Shown: in pieces, positions 1-14,024 of the stretch
How the letters are laid out: each line of letters begins with the position of its first letter
Numbering within the stretch: the stretch's first letter is position 1
Assembly (NCBI RefSeq): GCF_018446385.1
Contig: NC_055996.1
Location: 18,401,317-18,465,316, forward strand
Source: Zingiber officinale
Taxonomy: Eukaryota > Streptophyta > Magnoliopsida > Zingiberales > Zingiberaceae
Length of the DNA: 64,000 nucleotides
Direction of reading: 5' to 3'
Program-made: the position numbers and the translations under genes
The notes under the pieces: generated by a model
Databases searched by the model: none
The model's input: the letters and a program-made list of their open reading frames with translations, nothing else
Told to the model about the DNA's origin: nothing

Positions 1-161
1 CATATCTGGCGCCGTATGCCTTCCATTGTAGCACCAATTCCCTTCTTATCATAGGAGAATCGTCTATGCCTCCCTCTCATCGACCTTCCAAGGTGAAGGA
101 GGATCAGGTTTATCGTCGCGAGGGGAACTGAAGAGAAAAAAAAAAGATTTCTTGTTTCGGT

Positions 162-3100
162 ATGGCCGGAGAAGCAGGTGGAGTGGAATCGAGGGAGCTC
201 GACCGGACTCCGACGTGGGCGGTTGCAATCGTGTGCTCCGTCATCATTCTCATCTCCATCCTGCTGGAGAAGGGACTTCATCACATTGGAGAGGTGAAAC
301 GAAAAAAAAAAAGAAAAAATAGCGTATTAGTTTAGTTCGTTTATAGATTTTCAAGATGAGTCGGTTGTTAAGATTCCAACTTTAGCTTCCGTCGTGATCC
401 TCTGTTTGTTTTTGGAGCTGAAACAATCCGCTTTGGGGGGGCATTTAACATCGTCTCTTGGGAGGTTGAAGAATGAAATACAGTAATCTTAATCATTTAG
501 TCGATTTACTTTGCACCATGGATTTAAGGGTTCTAAGGGAAGGATTTGTTTGCAAGATCCGCACTGTCCTTTTAATTAGGAATTATGTAATTTAGCATGT
601 CTAACTCTCGGTGCATTTTTGATGGAATGCTGTAGTTTTGTAAGTTCTGAAGATTGTTCTATTATGTTTGGAACTCTGTGCTATTCATGTCTAGTAAGAG
701 GATGATGGTTGAAAAGCGTCTAATGGTTTGCCTGAATTTTTCTTTATTCAATTCGAAATTAGGATATGTCAAACCTAGTAAACCGAAAGGCCGTGTTATC
801 TATTATTATTTTTAACCATTTAACCTTATTGCAAATATCTCAACCCTAGTAACTATCTCACAGGTGTCTTCTACTTTAACTGGCTGCATAATTTAACTTT
901 GCCTCATTATTGAAATTAATCTTTTTTTCTTTCGAAAAATATGAAGATTTCCCTTTGTCTGTAGTTGTGTTTAGGGTTTACCATATGGACTCTTTCGAAG
1001 TAAGCTATTAACGATGGGGTGAATGTAATTGGGACCAACAAAGCATAGGTCCTAGTTGAACTACCACCAAGGAGCAAACCAATTGGTTGCAAGCCTTCAA
1101 GTACGTTAATGTTGGTTGGATAATAGACATTGGAAAAAGTTCAAATAGGTTGAGATCAACTAGACATTTGACAATGAGGAGACCAATAGGGAGTTGACAA
1201 GACAAGAGTTATTAAAAGTGTTGACAGATGGAAAGTATAAAAGTGTTCATAAATAATAAAGTCTCAATTGTTCAAGGTTGATCAGATGTAATACACGTGA
1301 TGGAAGTCCAAACAGGTCGAGAGGATTAGATGTTTGGTAATAGAAGTTTAGGTTAAGGAAGATGAGATGCTTGACAAGCGATGAAGTCCCAATAAGTCAA
1401 GATTGATCGGACGTCAGACAAAATGAAGCCTTGGAGGAGTAGCCTCTAGGTAAGTGGAAATCTTGATTGGACAAGTTTGACCTCAGGTTATGCAAATGGA
1501 AGTCCTATCGAGTCAATGTTGACTTGAAGCTGGGCAAAGGATGAAGTCTTGGTAGGTTGATGTCGACCCAGATAGTAAGCAATAAATGAAATTATTAAGA
1601 CATGGTCTCTAAGTGGCAGAAATCCTAGTAAGTCGAAGTTGATTTGTACTAGGCAGGCGAGGAATTTCCAAAGGCATAGGGTTTCTTGGCACAATGAGAG
1701 TTAATCTTAGAGTTTGTCGGAGTCAAAGTATCAACCAACTGATGATTGGTTTTAGTTAGTTGATAGTTAAATCAACTAGGTAGTCAATTCAGACTCGTTG
1801 CCAATCAATAGAATGTTTTTGTTTGTGAGTTAGTCGACTAGATAGTAGACTAATGCATGACTAATTGATTGATAAGGGATATTAGTCGACTGATTCTACA
1901 TATGGAAAACAAAAAAGGGTCGTTGATAAAAAAAAAGTTTCACAACAATAGTCAACTATAGGATATCAATCTTCTCATGTGTGGTTCCAATCGACTAACT
2001 GGTGAATTCCAGAAATAGCAAGCAACCTATATAAGGAGCAAAGCATGAGGATTTTTGTAACTCAATTGTTGGGAGAGTGTTGTTGCATTCCTAAATCTTC
2101 TCTAAGCAATTCAAGTGAAAGAAAGTAAGCAAAAGAGAAAAGCTTCATTGTTGCAATCTATTAAAATTTGTTTTTGATTATCTTTTATATCCTTCTTGTA
2201 TTTTCTATAAGCAGCAGAGCAACACATATTGTAAGAGATTTTTCTTGTCTCATATTCTTCCTCTAAGCCTTCTAATTTTTTAATTTCTCTATATGTAATT
2301 CATTTCACTATCTAGAAAATCTTAAATTCTAATGTTTTATTTATGGTTTTATACAGTGGTTGTCTAGGAAGAACAAAAAGGCATTGTTTGAAGCTCTTGA
2401 GAAGGTTAAATGTGGTAAGTTATAAACTTGCATTTATATGTTTTCACAATTATGAATTTTAGCAATAATGAAATTTTGCTTGTATGTTTGTGTTGATTGG
2501 ACTAGTTTGGACCCTTGATTAAAGACTTGAAAATCACTAACACTGATTATTTGTTTTGATTTGCAGAATTGATGATTCTTGGTTTCATTTCTTTACTACT
2601 GACATTTGGGCAGACTTACATATCTAAAATCTGCATACCGGACAGCATTGCAGATACCATGTTGCCATGCTCAATCAAAACAACTGAAGGCACAACAGAA
2701 GAAGCTGGTAGAGAACACCGCAGGAGACTCTTGCAAAATGTTCTCATTAATCAGAATTTGAAACGAAGGATGCTAGCTGCTGGAACAATTGTGTCATGTC
2801 CTACGGTAATCAAATGTTGGCTAGGCACATCATTCTCATTTGTATCAGATCTTGTACAAGCTGTTTAGCATTTTACATATTTGAATTGCATAGCTAAGTA
2901 TTGGAATTGCCTCTTATTAAGTCTTTCCCCTACATTGTGCAAGTTGTGCATTTAAATTTTCTTTACATCAGTGTTACTTCATTAGTCAGAATTATATATC
3001 TTATAGTTTTCATGCACTCGGTGCGAGTATAAGATGGAGTACCAATCTAGATGTTCAACGAACTAAGAATGCTAGGACAAGGAGATTTAGGATCCCTCAC

Positions 3101-6100
3101 TTGGAATATATTCATGTTTGTGTTATTGTGGCTCGATATAGATATGGGGGCAGATGACTAGTCTGAGAAATTAAAAATTTGCCTGTGAAAATTTATGCTA
3201 TATTAATATATTCTTTCTGTTACTGCATTTTCTCCTATTTTTGATTTGATGGGATCTTAAACATATATTCTATCTGCACTTCTCTAGGTAAAAATTTATT
3301 AGGAACATATGTACTTTACTGATGTGATTGTAGACCATGAAACTCACATTATATCAAACTGGCTAAATGGCTAAACACATAACTGTAATAAGCCCTATGG
3401 CAATAACATCAACAACCTTCACAACCTTTCAGTAACCTGATAGATGGGCTCCCTGCTTATGGAAGACATTCAGAATTTGCTTACCAATGTCCATGATAAC
3501 TGTCCCCAATAAAACCACATTGGTTTTGAGAACTATCCTTTATGTTCCTTTCCAGATGTAGTATGAACAGATTTATGATTAATTCAAGCATACATTGCCC
3601 TTGTTGAGATCTTTCTTTCATCGTGGTTCTACAGGGAAAAGTGCCACTTATTTCGGTGAATGGAATACATCAGTTGCACATCTTCATTTTTTTCTTAGCT
3701 GTGTTTCATGTAGCAAGTAGTGCTTTTACAATGGCTCTTGGAAGAGCAAAGGTTGGTTGGGATTCCAATTATTTCTATTTTCTGAAATCAACCATGTGAT
3801 AACAATTGGTTACCATTGACCTGAATTATACTGAATTCGGTTTTAATTGAAGAATTTTATTTTTATCAGATGCGTGCATGGAAAGTGTGGGAAAGTGAGA
3901 CCTCATCTTCTGAGTATGAATTTTCCAACGGTATGCTTCACTCTTAAAAGTTCTCTATTTGATAACATCACTCTCCATTCTCTCCACAAAGTAGAGACTC
4001 CACAGGAATGGATTTCGAGAAGTTGCTAGTGTTGTGTGATCAAGTTCATTTACATGCTTTTTAGTACAATTAGTCTTTTCAAGACATAATTTTTTAACCA
4101 TAACATGGTTGAGTTGTTCCCTAACCAATTCATTGTTTCCTAGCTAGTTGATGCCGACTTCTAGAGCAGTGTGTATTTCCATTATTTTCGCGGCTTAAGT
4201 TTAGCAAGTTTCATAGGATGGAAATCAACATGATTTATAAATATTGAAATGAAGATACATTTTCATGTTTCTTCATTATATACTTCTTTGTTAATTAGTG
4301 CATTCATTTGCAAAATTTGCAGATCCATCAAGATTCAGATTTACTCGTGAGACATCATTTGTGAGACAACATACAAGTATCTGGAATAGAATCCCAATCT
4401 TGTTCTACTTTGTAAGTTGATTAGAATTGTCCCTAATCCATCATTCTATATTGGTAATTAAATATTGCTTGTCAGCCTGTGCTTGTTGCACAATTGTGAC
4501 TCACCACTATGTCGCAGATGCCGATAATATTTATCTACCTAAAGGGATTTAATCAAACTGCTTGCTTTAAAATCGAAATCTATAAATAGAAGGCCAATTC
4601 TCATTTATGGTTGAAATGAAGATTGTTGATACTTGAGACTTCTATAGGGAGAAGAGATAACTAACTTTCCATTATTATATCCTTTTTATGCTATTTTTCT
4701 GAATCCTTTCATCCTATACAGGTTTGCTTTTTTAAACAATTTTTCAGGTCTGTCCGTAAAGCAGATTACTTAGCACTGCGCCATGGGTTTATCAATGTAA
4801 GTTCAGCAATAGGTGCATTCCAATATTTTTTTTCCCCCAAATCAAGTAGTTTACTGATGTTTCACATTTTCAGACTCATCTGGCTCCGAGAAGTAAGTTT
4901 AACTTCCAAAAATACATAAAAAGAACTTTGGAGGATGACTTTAAAGTAGTAGTGAGCATCAGGTATTGATGAGCATACTCCTACAACTTTTATTACACAA
5001 TTTTGCAATTTTGCATGGTTATGTTTGAAATTCTTCTCATCCAAATAGTTATCCCAAAAACAATAATAAGTTCCAATTAATCTACCCATTATAGTAGGTT
5101 AAAAATAATCTATAAATTTGGGGATGGGATACTTAAATTTGCTTCTCTTTTGTAATTAAACTTTAGTTTTGTTACACAACTATCGGTTTCAGTTGCTCAC
5201 AAGTTAGTCTTTTCAACATCTAATGTCAATACACCTAAACTTTTAGTTTAAAAATCCAGAAACTTAAATATTCAGCTTAAGTCCCCTTAGAAGGCTTTTT
5301 GTAGGAAGTGTTTCTCATTTTTTTTTTCTATGTTGATTGATATTCCTTTTGTTCATTTGTTGTTTATTGTTTGCCAACAGTTCTGTCTTATGGGTTTCTG
5401 CCATGATTGTTCTTCTTCTTAACATTCATGGTGAGTTTAGAAATTGATCCAACTCATATCGAGAAAAATCAGATAAAGTTTTCACTAATATGTTACTTTT
5501 TTCAGAATGGGAGGGACTCTTCTGGGCATCACTACTTCCCCTAGTTGTAAGATCCAAACCTCATTGGTATTATGGAACCGTTTCATCTTGTGAAATTGCT
5601 GATCATTTTTTGATGGTGAGGTAGATAATTCTAGCAGTCGGAATGAAGCTACAAGCAATCATCACAAGGATGGCTATCGAGATTCAAGAGAGACATGCGG
5701 TCGTCCAAGGGATTCCTCTGGTGCAACTCAGTGACCATCATTTTTGGTTTGGACGTCCCCAATTTGTTCTCTTCCTCATCCATTTCACACTGTTTCAGGT
5801 TTATCTTCAAAGAATTTAACTTTATCTCAGTAATTTTATATCTTCAGTCACCACATAATTGTATATATATTCAACATAAATTTAACTCTTCATTGTTTCT
5901 ACATGCTTTGCAGAATGCACTCCAGATCACCTACTTTTTTTGGATTTGGGTAACTGGCCTATGTGCTTCATTCATGGCAAAAATTATCATTTTTTTTGGC
6001 AATCTATCCTTATAATTGTTTTCTGATTCCCTATTTTTGCAGTATGAGTTTGGATTGAAGTCATGTTTCCATGATAACTTTGGGTTCATTATTGCGAGAG

Positions 6101-7212
6101 TTGTCATTGGGTGAGTTCATTTTCTTTTATCATCTTGTTTTGAGGTTCAAGCTCTTCCTTCTCGAGCCATAGAACAAAGATCAAGATTAAGAATGGGGGA
6201 AAAAAATAGACAAAGATCAAGATACCATAAACACAAGAAATAACAAGGTTTAGTACAAAGTGATTATGCCAAATCTAGAAGCAAGAAGGAGATGCCTTCT
6301 TTCAAGTTAAGAATGCTCTAAACTCCAAAGAAACACTGAGAAATTCTTCGAAACTTGTTAGGTTATAGTTGCTTCTTTACACAAACATTTAAGATTACTT
6401 ACTCCACAGAGGTCTCCAAATGGTGAAAACTTAATTATGAAGAATTCAACTGCAAGCCAATCTTATTTACTTGTTACTTAGCTTTAATGAGTGGAAGTTT
6501 GATGCAGTCTTTCTATTTAATTGTTTGTATGCAGAGTGGGAGGACAAGTCTTGTGTTGCTATATCACACTTCCACTTTATGCACTTGTATCTCAGGTATA
6601 GATTTTATGATCTTTCATCACCAAATATTATTTAGTTTCAAAACTAGTACACAGTATCGATTAATATTCTGTTCGTCTCGAAAGTAAATCAATTATGATC
6701 ATTGATGGATAATGAACTAAGTTTCTTCTGCTCTGCCTGAAAAATATAATTCATAGTAATATTCAACCTTGCAAATCTTGTATTGCTATGATTTCATTCT
6801 TTTCCTAATCAACTTTCAATTTCCACAGATGGGGACACACATGAAGAAGACCATCTTCGATGAACAGACTTCAAAGGCACTCAAGCAATGGCATCAAGCT
6901 GTGAAGAGAAAACATGAGAAAAGAAGCTCTCATGGTTCGTCTACTGGCGAACAAAGCCCACAGGTGTCTCCTCTTCACCGTATACAGAGGAGTATAACTA
7001 CAGGGCATATCAGTGCAACATTCACCCCTTCAACAAGAAGGAATGTTATGGACCATTATGATTCAGATACAGAAGTTCAAATGTCAACCTTGTTGGAAAA
7101 TGACAGACAAGAATATGGGAATGTCAAACAACAGTTGGACGTAGAAGAGCAAACAGATGCAGGTGAATTCTCATTCTCAAAGGTTTCTATTCAAGATAGA
7201 GGAAAACCATAA
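162..7212 (+). CDS. MLO: MLO-like seven-transmembrane protein, 15 exons
   Basis: The spliced model gives about 557 residues with phase-consistent GT-AG introns. Exons: 162-293, 2357-2414, 2567-2805, 3635-3751, 3870-3930, 4323-4411, 4722-4796, 4874-4962, 5381-5430, 5506-5546, 5625-5798, 5914-5949, 6043-6110, 6535-6595, 6829-7212. The N-terminus carries the family TPTWAVA signature before the first membrane span. Later hallmarks are [43 protein letters not shown] and [18 protein letters not shown]. The last of these, about residues 441-458, is the calmodulin-binding helix. Conserved loop cysteines are present (ICIPDS, MLPCS, SCPTGK, SCFHD). MLO proteins are plasma-membrane proteins, described as calcium channels. 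The C-terminal EFSF motif resembles the D/E-F-S/T-F signature of the clades that contain powdery-mildew susceptibility MLOs; this clade call is inference. Intron 1 is about 2.06 kb and repeat-bearing. No frame break is seen. Confidence 0.95.
980..2160. repeat. Degenerate LTR-like insertion inside MLO intron 1
   Basis: This stretch of the large first intron lacks coding sense. It is full of short phrases of the kind gaagtcctggtaggttga and 'cgactaactgg', which resemble the LTR sequence at 22.3-23.2 kb. It also has a TATA-like 'ctatataagg' near 2030, followed by a leader-like segment. I see no clean TG...CA ends or target duplication, so this is probably an old, decayed LTR fragment. Confidence 0.35.
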
Positions 7213-7315
7213 TGCTGAGATATGTTTCTCTGACTCCCCTTAAATCAGTCCTGTAACTATTATTGTTATTTAAGATAGAGGGAAACCATAACTCTGAGAT
7301 ATGTTTCTCTATTCT
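7191..7315 (+). repeat. Short direct duplication across the MLO stop codon and 3' UTR
   Basis: A segment of about 45 bp starting 'aagatagagg', containing the MLO stop codon and reading on to 'gagatatgtttctct', is repeated about 79 bp downstream with few differences. The second copy lies entirely in the 3' UTR. It is a local tandem duplication of the gene end. Confidence 0.8.
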
Positions 7316-7889
7316 TGTTATTTTTGCATAAATATGCTCTTCGAGATGTATATTAGCTATCAAAATCTTCCCCATTGGATAACTGTGATTTGAGTTTTCT
7401 TCAATAGCATTATTTCAGACAAGAATGTTATAAATAGAGGAATCAGTTATAGGATAATAGAATAAGAGGAGGTGGTTTTTCCCCTCTATAACTTGTTTTA
7501 AGTCTTTGTAATTGTGTTCTAGTTTCAGCTGTAAAATCTTTTTGCAAATCATGATCTTATTATAAGTTTGTAGTTCTTCATTCTAACCAGAACACAACAT
7601 GAATTTTCAGGGGTTACGGAATGCAGAAACTTTATTCAATAGCTTGGGAATGTAATCATGGTAAATGTAAAAGAGATTGACATCCTACATTGTTCCATTA
7701 AAGAGAGGTCATTGGAGGAAAATGAAATATACAACACACGAAAATGATGAAGTTGATATTAACTATATATTTTTTGCTACATTTCCAAATTTAATAGGGC
7801 CAAAAGTTAAAAGGAGACTATATACATAAGCACAATCACACTAAGGGATGTGATCCTTAACGAAAAATATTAGCATCCACTGAGATAAA
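7316..7889. other. Intergenic spacer between convergent MLO and FNR genes
   Basis: AT-rich sequence presumably holding the two 3' UTRs and polyadenylation signals. I see no further gene or element. Confidence 0.6.
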
Positions 7890-9851
<1,962 letters not shown>

Positions 9852-10350
9852 GGCAGCAAATGGGAGGGGAAGGGGACTGAATATCGAGCAGCAACAAGAG
9901 AAGGAAAAACAGAGGCGCGACAGGATAGGGGGAGATTTTAAATGGTTGGCGTAGATTGGGATGAGGAGGAAGTGGTGCTCATTAGCTATGTACAAAGATA
10001 GATAAACAGAGACGGATTTAACGAACAGGGGAAGATCGTCTTCAAATATCCTACTTTTCCGCTTATTTCCCTTTTATTTCTCTATCTTGTTATGGATTTG
10101 TTAAGTTATATCCGCAAAATCTAACGCCAAACCGCGCCGTCACTTCCTCCCGCCATTCCGCAAGCTCGCGGCCGTCGATTATCGATCCAACGGATACGAT
10201 GGCACATCTGCACATCACCGCACGTGTTTTTTTCCCAAAAAATAAGCTGAAAACATCAAACGAAATCTTTGTGAGAGGTGGGCGATCCTTCACTGTCCTC
10301 TGCTCCAATTTCTGGATCGCTTTGATCAGATTCTAACACGCGTCCGCATC
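9852..10350 (-). promoter_or_regulatory. FNR 5' leader and promoter-proximal region with a G-box
   Basis: Reading on the minus strand, the region upstream of the FNR start has a pyrimidine-rich leader and a TATA-like ATTTAAAA about 90 bp from the ATG. Further out is a CACGTG G-box core at 10221-10226. G-boxes are common in light-regulated photosynthesis promoters. The functional role is inferred. Confidence 0.45.
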
Positions 10351-11056
10351 CGGTCTCATGTCGGTGCCAGGCGTAGGCTCTCCAGTTGGCTCTCCTGCTG
10401 ATCCAAAAGAATGATCAAGATGGAGGACAATTACTAAATATGACACTTCCAAAGGTGACTATGGAAGAATAGCCTCGGACGGTATTCTCTCAAGTACTCT
10501 GGGAATCTCCTCTTCGGTACGAGAAATCATTCTCCTTATCTATTTGGATAACTATTTGCATAATGTGGATGAGACAGACTTTGAGATGCCAAAGAGGCTG
10601 GTTCAATTGTAATCCTTATTTCAGAGTTCAAATTACATCCATGCAATCCAATAATGGATTTTACAGGTCCAAAGAATTGTAATGCATATCTTCACAGCTC
10701 AAGTTACATGTATTTTAGAAAGTAAATCCCTTTCCGAAAGAGGTTCTATTCTCATAAAATACTTACCGCCTCTTTTTCCAAAAGATAAAATTCCGGCAAC
10801 TCATGTTCATGTTGCTAGAGACCTGCTATTTCCAGGAAATCATAAGAACACAACCTGTAGCTGATCTATATTTTCCAAGAGTAAGGATTAACATCTCATC
10901 AAAAGGAATGAATACCTGATTCAGAACGCTTCCACCATGCTTGAGCTAGCAGATAAAGCTGAACTGCTTAACATTTCTGGTTGACCAGCTGCAGTCCTGC
11001 AGCGTTAAACCAATTGAGGAGAGGAATATCCAAGATTATGAAATTTTCTTCCGGAA
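10351..11056. other. Intergenic, no gene seen
   Basis: Short frames occur here but none has domain-like content. The right end probably contains the PPR 3' UTR. Confidence 0.5.
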
Positions 11057-12709
11057 CTAAATCGCATCAACTGTGGTTTCCTCAACCCTAGGATGCTGCA
11101 ATTTTAGTTGTTCTGCAATTTTCTTCAGCATTTCATATACTTGCAGAATCTCTGGTTGGGATTCATCGCCTACAGAAAACTTGTGAACAACAACATTCAA
11201 ATCTATCAGTGTAGAATCAGGCAGCCTTTTTAATCCTCTTGCCTTCATCAAGTCTTTCAACTCTTTATATTTGTCCCATCTTGATGCTGCAGCATAAACA
11301 TTTACTAGAGGGGCATATCGTTTGCTATTATATGGCTCCAGCTCAATCAAACATTTCCCTAAATGCTCTCCTACACTAATATCACCTCGAACCTTTGCTA
11401 GCCAAATTACTGCACCCCATATAGCAGACGAATTATGCAAGGGCATATTTTGAATTGCCTTCAGTGCATCTTCAGGATTTCCAGCTCGAACATATAGATC
11501 AACCAAACACCAGTAATGTGCAAATTTTGGTTTGATATTATACTTTTCAGTCATCATCTTAAAATATTTGTGTGCTTCCTCAGCCAAGCATGAATGAGCA
11601 CAGGCTACTAAGATACATGTAAAAGTAATGTCATTTGGTTTTACACCTTCCTGCAACATTGTATTGAAGAAACCGATTGCTTCCATGCTACGGCCAAGAC
11701 TTCCAAATCCAGATATCAGCGTGTTCCAACAAATCAGATCCTTGTTGGTGATTCTCTTGAATACTTCAGCTGCTGCTTCTAACAAGTCACACTTGCAGTA
11801 GAAGCCGACCACTGCATTACTTACATGAGTTGGTATCCTCCGCCACCTCCTCACCAAGAACCCATGTACTGATTTTCCATGCAGTGGAAGCTTACACTGC
11901 GAGTAGACTGACAGCACACTGATCAGTGAGCAATCATCCGGCTCAACCCCAAGCTCTTGCATTTGGTGAAATAACAATATTCCCTTGTTAAACATCTTGT
12001 TTCTGACATACCCATTTAAGAGAGTAGACCAAGAAATGATACTACGGGAAGGCATGATCTGAAACAGCTGCTCGGCCTGACCAAAATTGCAACTTTTGAC
12101 ATATCCATCCAGAACGGAGTTGTATGAGACGTGGTCTTTCACGGGAATTTCGTCGAGCAACTGCCTTGCCAGGTCCAACGCATCACAAGAAGCATACAAG
12201 TGGATCAAGGAGTTGGCCACGGGCAATTTGCTTAAAAATCCCAACTTCAATGCAAGGTCGTGGAACATCTCGCCTTGGTGAATTGATTCCCGGAGCTTGG
12301 CTGAGGTGATGAGGAGGGGGAAGGTGGAAAGGCTTGGCCGGGAGCCAACCGGGTGGGCATGGCAGGCGAAGAAATGGACGGCCCGGGAGCCGTCGGATCC
12401 GACGCGGACGAGAGATTTGATAATGTTGTTAGCAGAGACGTTGTCGGGGGATCGAAGGGCGGAGTGGAGGAGGATGGCATCGTCTGGGAAGCAGCGGGAG
12501 TAGAGGAGGATGAGGTGGCGGGCGACTGGCTTGTGGGCGGTGGATCCGGAGACGGCAAGGAGAGCGTGGGCGGCGCGGAGAGGGAGGAGGGAGGGGGAGG
12601 GAGTGGCTAAGACGGGGAGGAGGGAGGCGGCGACGTTAGGGTTGAGGCGGGCGGCGACTTTCGGGTGGCTGAGAAGAGAAGCGACGAGGGATTTTTGAGG
12701 CGGAGGCAT
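11057..12709 (-). CDS. PLS-class pentatricopeptide repeat protein with E/E+ tail
   Basis: A single uninterrupted exon encodes 550 residues. Intronless structure is typical of plant PPR genes. The N-terminal ~60 residues are rich in Ala/Ser/Leu/Pro and fit an organelle-targeting peptide. From about residue 90 onward there are tandem P, L and S type motifs, e.g. DHVSYNSVLDGYVKS, RSIISWSTLLNGYVRN, KDLICWNTLISGFG and KPNDITFTCILVACAH. From about residue 430 an E domain (SAIWGAVIWLAKVRGD) and E+ (LPDSTLIDLNVVVHKF) follow. The protein stops after E+, with no DYW deaminase domain. E/E+ PPR proteins select cytidines for C-to-U editing in chloroplast or mitochondrial transcripts and recruit a deaminase in trans. 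The RNA target cannot be read from here. Confidence 0.93.
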   Translation of the reverse strand: MPPPQKSLVASLLSHPKVAARLNPNVAASLLPVLATPSPSLLPLRAAHALLAVSGSTAHKPVARHLILLYSRCFPDDAILLHSALRSPDNVSANNIIKSLVRVGSDGSRAVHFFACHAHPVGSRPSLSTFPLLITSAKLRESIHQGEMFHDLALKLGFLSKLPVANSLIHLYASCDALDLARQLLDEIPVKDHVSYNSVLDGYVKSCNFGQAEQLFQIMPSRSIISWSTLLNGYVRNKMFNKGILLFHQMQELGVEPDDCSLISVLSVYSQCKLPLHGKSVHGFLVRRWRRIPTHVSNAVVGFYCKCDLLEAAAEVFKRITNKDLICWNTLISGFGSLGRSMEAIGFFNTMLQEGVKPNDITFTCILVACAHSCLAEEAHKYFKMMTEKYNIKPKFAHYWCLVDLYVRAGNPEDALKAIQNMPLHNSSAIWGAVIWLAKVRGDISVGEHLGKCLIELEPYNSKRYAPLVNVYAAASRWDKYKELKDLMKARGLKRLPDSTLIDLNVVVHKFSVGDESQPEILQVYEMLKKIAEQLKLQHPRVEETTVDAI

Positions 12710-13124
12710 GAGATGGCAGGCGACGGAGAGGACGACCGTTCGATCGTTACGTTAGGGATTTACAAGCGAAGCCAAAGAGTTGCGGCGGGTCCCATCGAAT
12801 CGGAAGCCGGAAGAAGGCAGATTTTCATTGCAGCGAGAGAAGAAGGCTTTTACATGATCTTATACTTTCAAGATTTAATCTCATCTATTCATTTTCAAGC
12901 TTATAGGTATTTTTATTTAAATTTTATTAAATAAAAATACTACTATTAATAAACATACGGAAATGCCCACACACATTTTCTAAATTCTAAAATCAGGTAT
13001 CATATTTTAAAAACCATACTGATCTATTTTTTTTCTACCCCTCTTATCAATCATAGGTTTCAATTCTTACTTTACTTTCAAAATTTAAATATAAAAATTA
13101 TTTTTATGATTTGAATGCATGTAA
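12710..13124. other. PPR 5' flank and AT-rich spacer before the MULE
   Basis: The first ~130 bp is the GC-rich 5' leader region of the PPR gene. The rest is AT-rich with no gene. Confidence 0.55.
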
Positions 13125-13133
13125 TTTCAAGAT
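13125..13133 (+). repeat. Left 9-bp target-site duplication of the MULE
   Basis: TTTCAAGAT lies immediately before the left terminus GAGAAATGATATGC. The identical 9-mer lies immediately after the right terminus. Nine bp is the classical Mutator superfamily duplication length. Confidence 0.95.
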
Positions 13134-13688
13134 GAGAAATGATATGCATCTCGAAATACCTTCTCGAATTCATATCTCGACTGATGTGGATTCCTGCGTG
13201 GGCATGACACGTCAGTACCAATTTTGGGATTTTTTCACTCTGCGTCGCTCGATTCGTGCTCATTTCTCGCCGCAATCCTTCCTCCTTGCCCTAAAACATG
13301 CTCTTTCTCGTCGTCTCCTTGCCTCCGCTCTTTCTCTCCGCTCTCTGCCCCGATCGAACTCTCGGCGATGCTCTCTGCGCCCTCTGCTCTCTGCTCTCTG
13401 TGGTCCTAACTCTCGACGCTCTCTGCTCGCCGCTCTCCCTTCCCATCGAACGTCCGGCGGCCAAAGATTCTTCCCCTAGCCCTCCCCTGCCCTAAATCTG
13501 CCCTGGTATTTTCCTTAGATGATTTTGTTGGATCTTAAGATTTTTTTTGTTGGATTTAAACGTCGCTCGGTTTTCTTCTGTTTAGCTGCTCGCCTCACAC
13601 TTCCATTGTGTAGATCAAAATAGGGTCAATCAAATTTCATTGTGATGGAGATTCTTGCTTTGTATATTCATTAGTGGAGCCTGTGTAT
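13134..13688 (+). repeat. MULE left terminal inverted repeat
   Basis: About 555 bp, starting GAGAAATGATATGCATCTCG and ending around CTGTGTAT. It matches the reverse complement of 19172-19825 over its whole length with scattered changes. It contains a TC/GC-rich stretch that gives spurious open frames. As the TIR of a MULE it should carry the transposase promoter. Confidence 0.93.
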
Positions 13689-14024
13689 CTGCCGTGATAA
13701 CATTAGTGATCAAATTTCATTTTTAGCTATCTGCCGTGATAACATTAGTGTATGGAAGCAATAACATTAGTGCTTCCTAAGCTCATAAGCTATTTGCTGT
13801 GATATGACCATTACATTTGCTTACCGGTTGCTATTTGCTATTTGGATTTTAGTTTTTATTTTAGAGTTTTGTTTGTTTGGTTTAGTAAATTTGGTACTAA
13901 CTTTGTTGCTATTTGCTTACCGGTTACATTTCTTTTGGATCTGTTTTCTAATTTTTAAACAAATAAATGTAGTTGAATACTTACATGTCTTCCATTTTTG
14001 AATAAATGTAGGTGAAAAATAATC

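Noticed and set aside
10090..10308. 72-residue minus frame upstream of FNR
   Set aside because: No domain or conservation recognised; the region looks like promoter sequence.
12087..12934. Several plus-strand frames opposite the PPR gene
   Set aside because: GC-rich antisense shadows of the PPR N-terminus without family features.
13111..13495. Ser/Leu/Arg-rich open frames in the left TIR
   Set aside because: They fall in the low-complexity TC/GC part of the MULE TIR, appear in several frames and again mirrored in the right TIR. They are non-coding.
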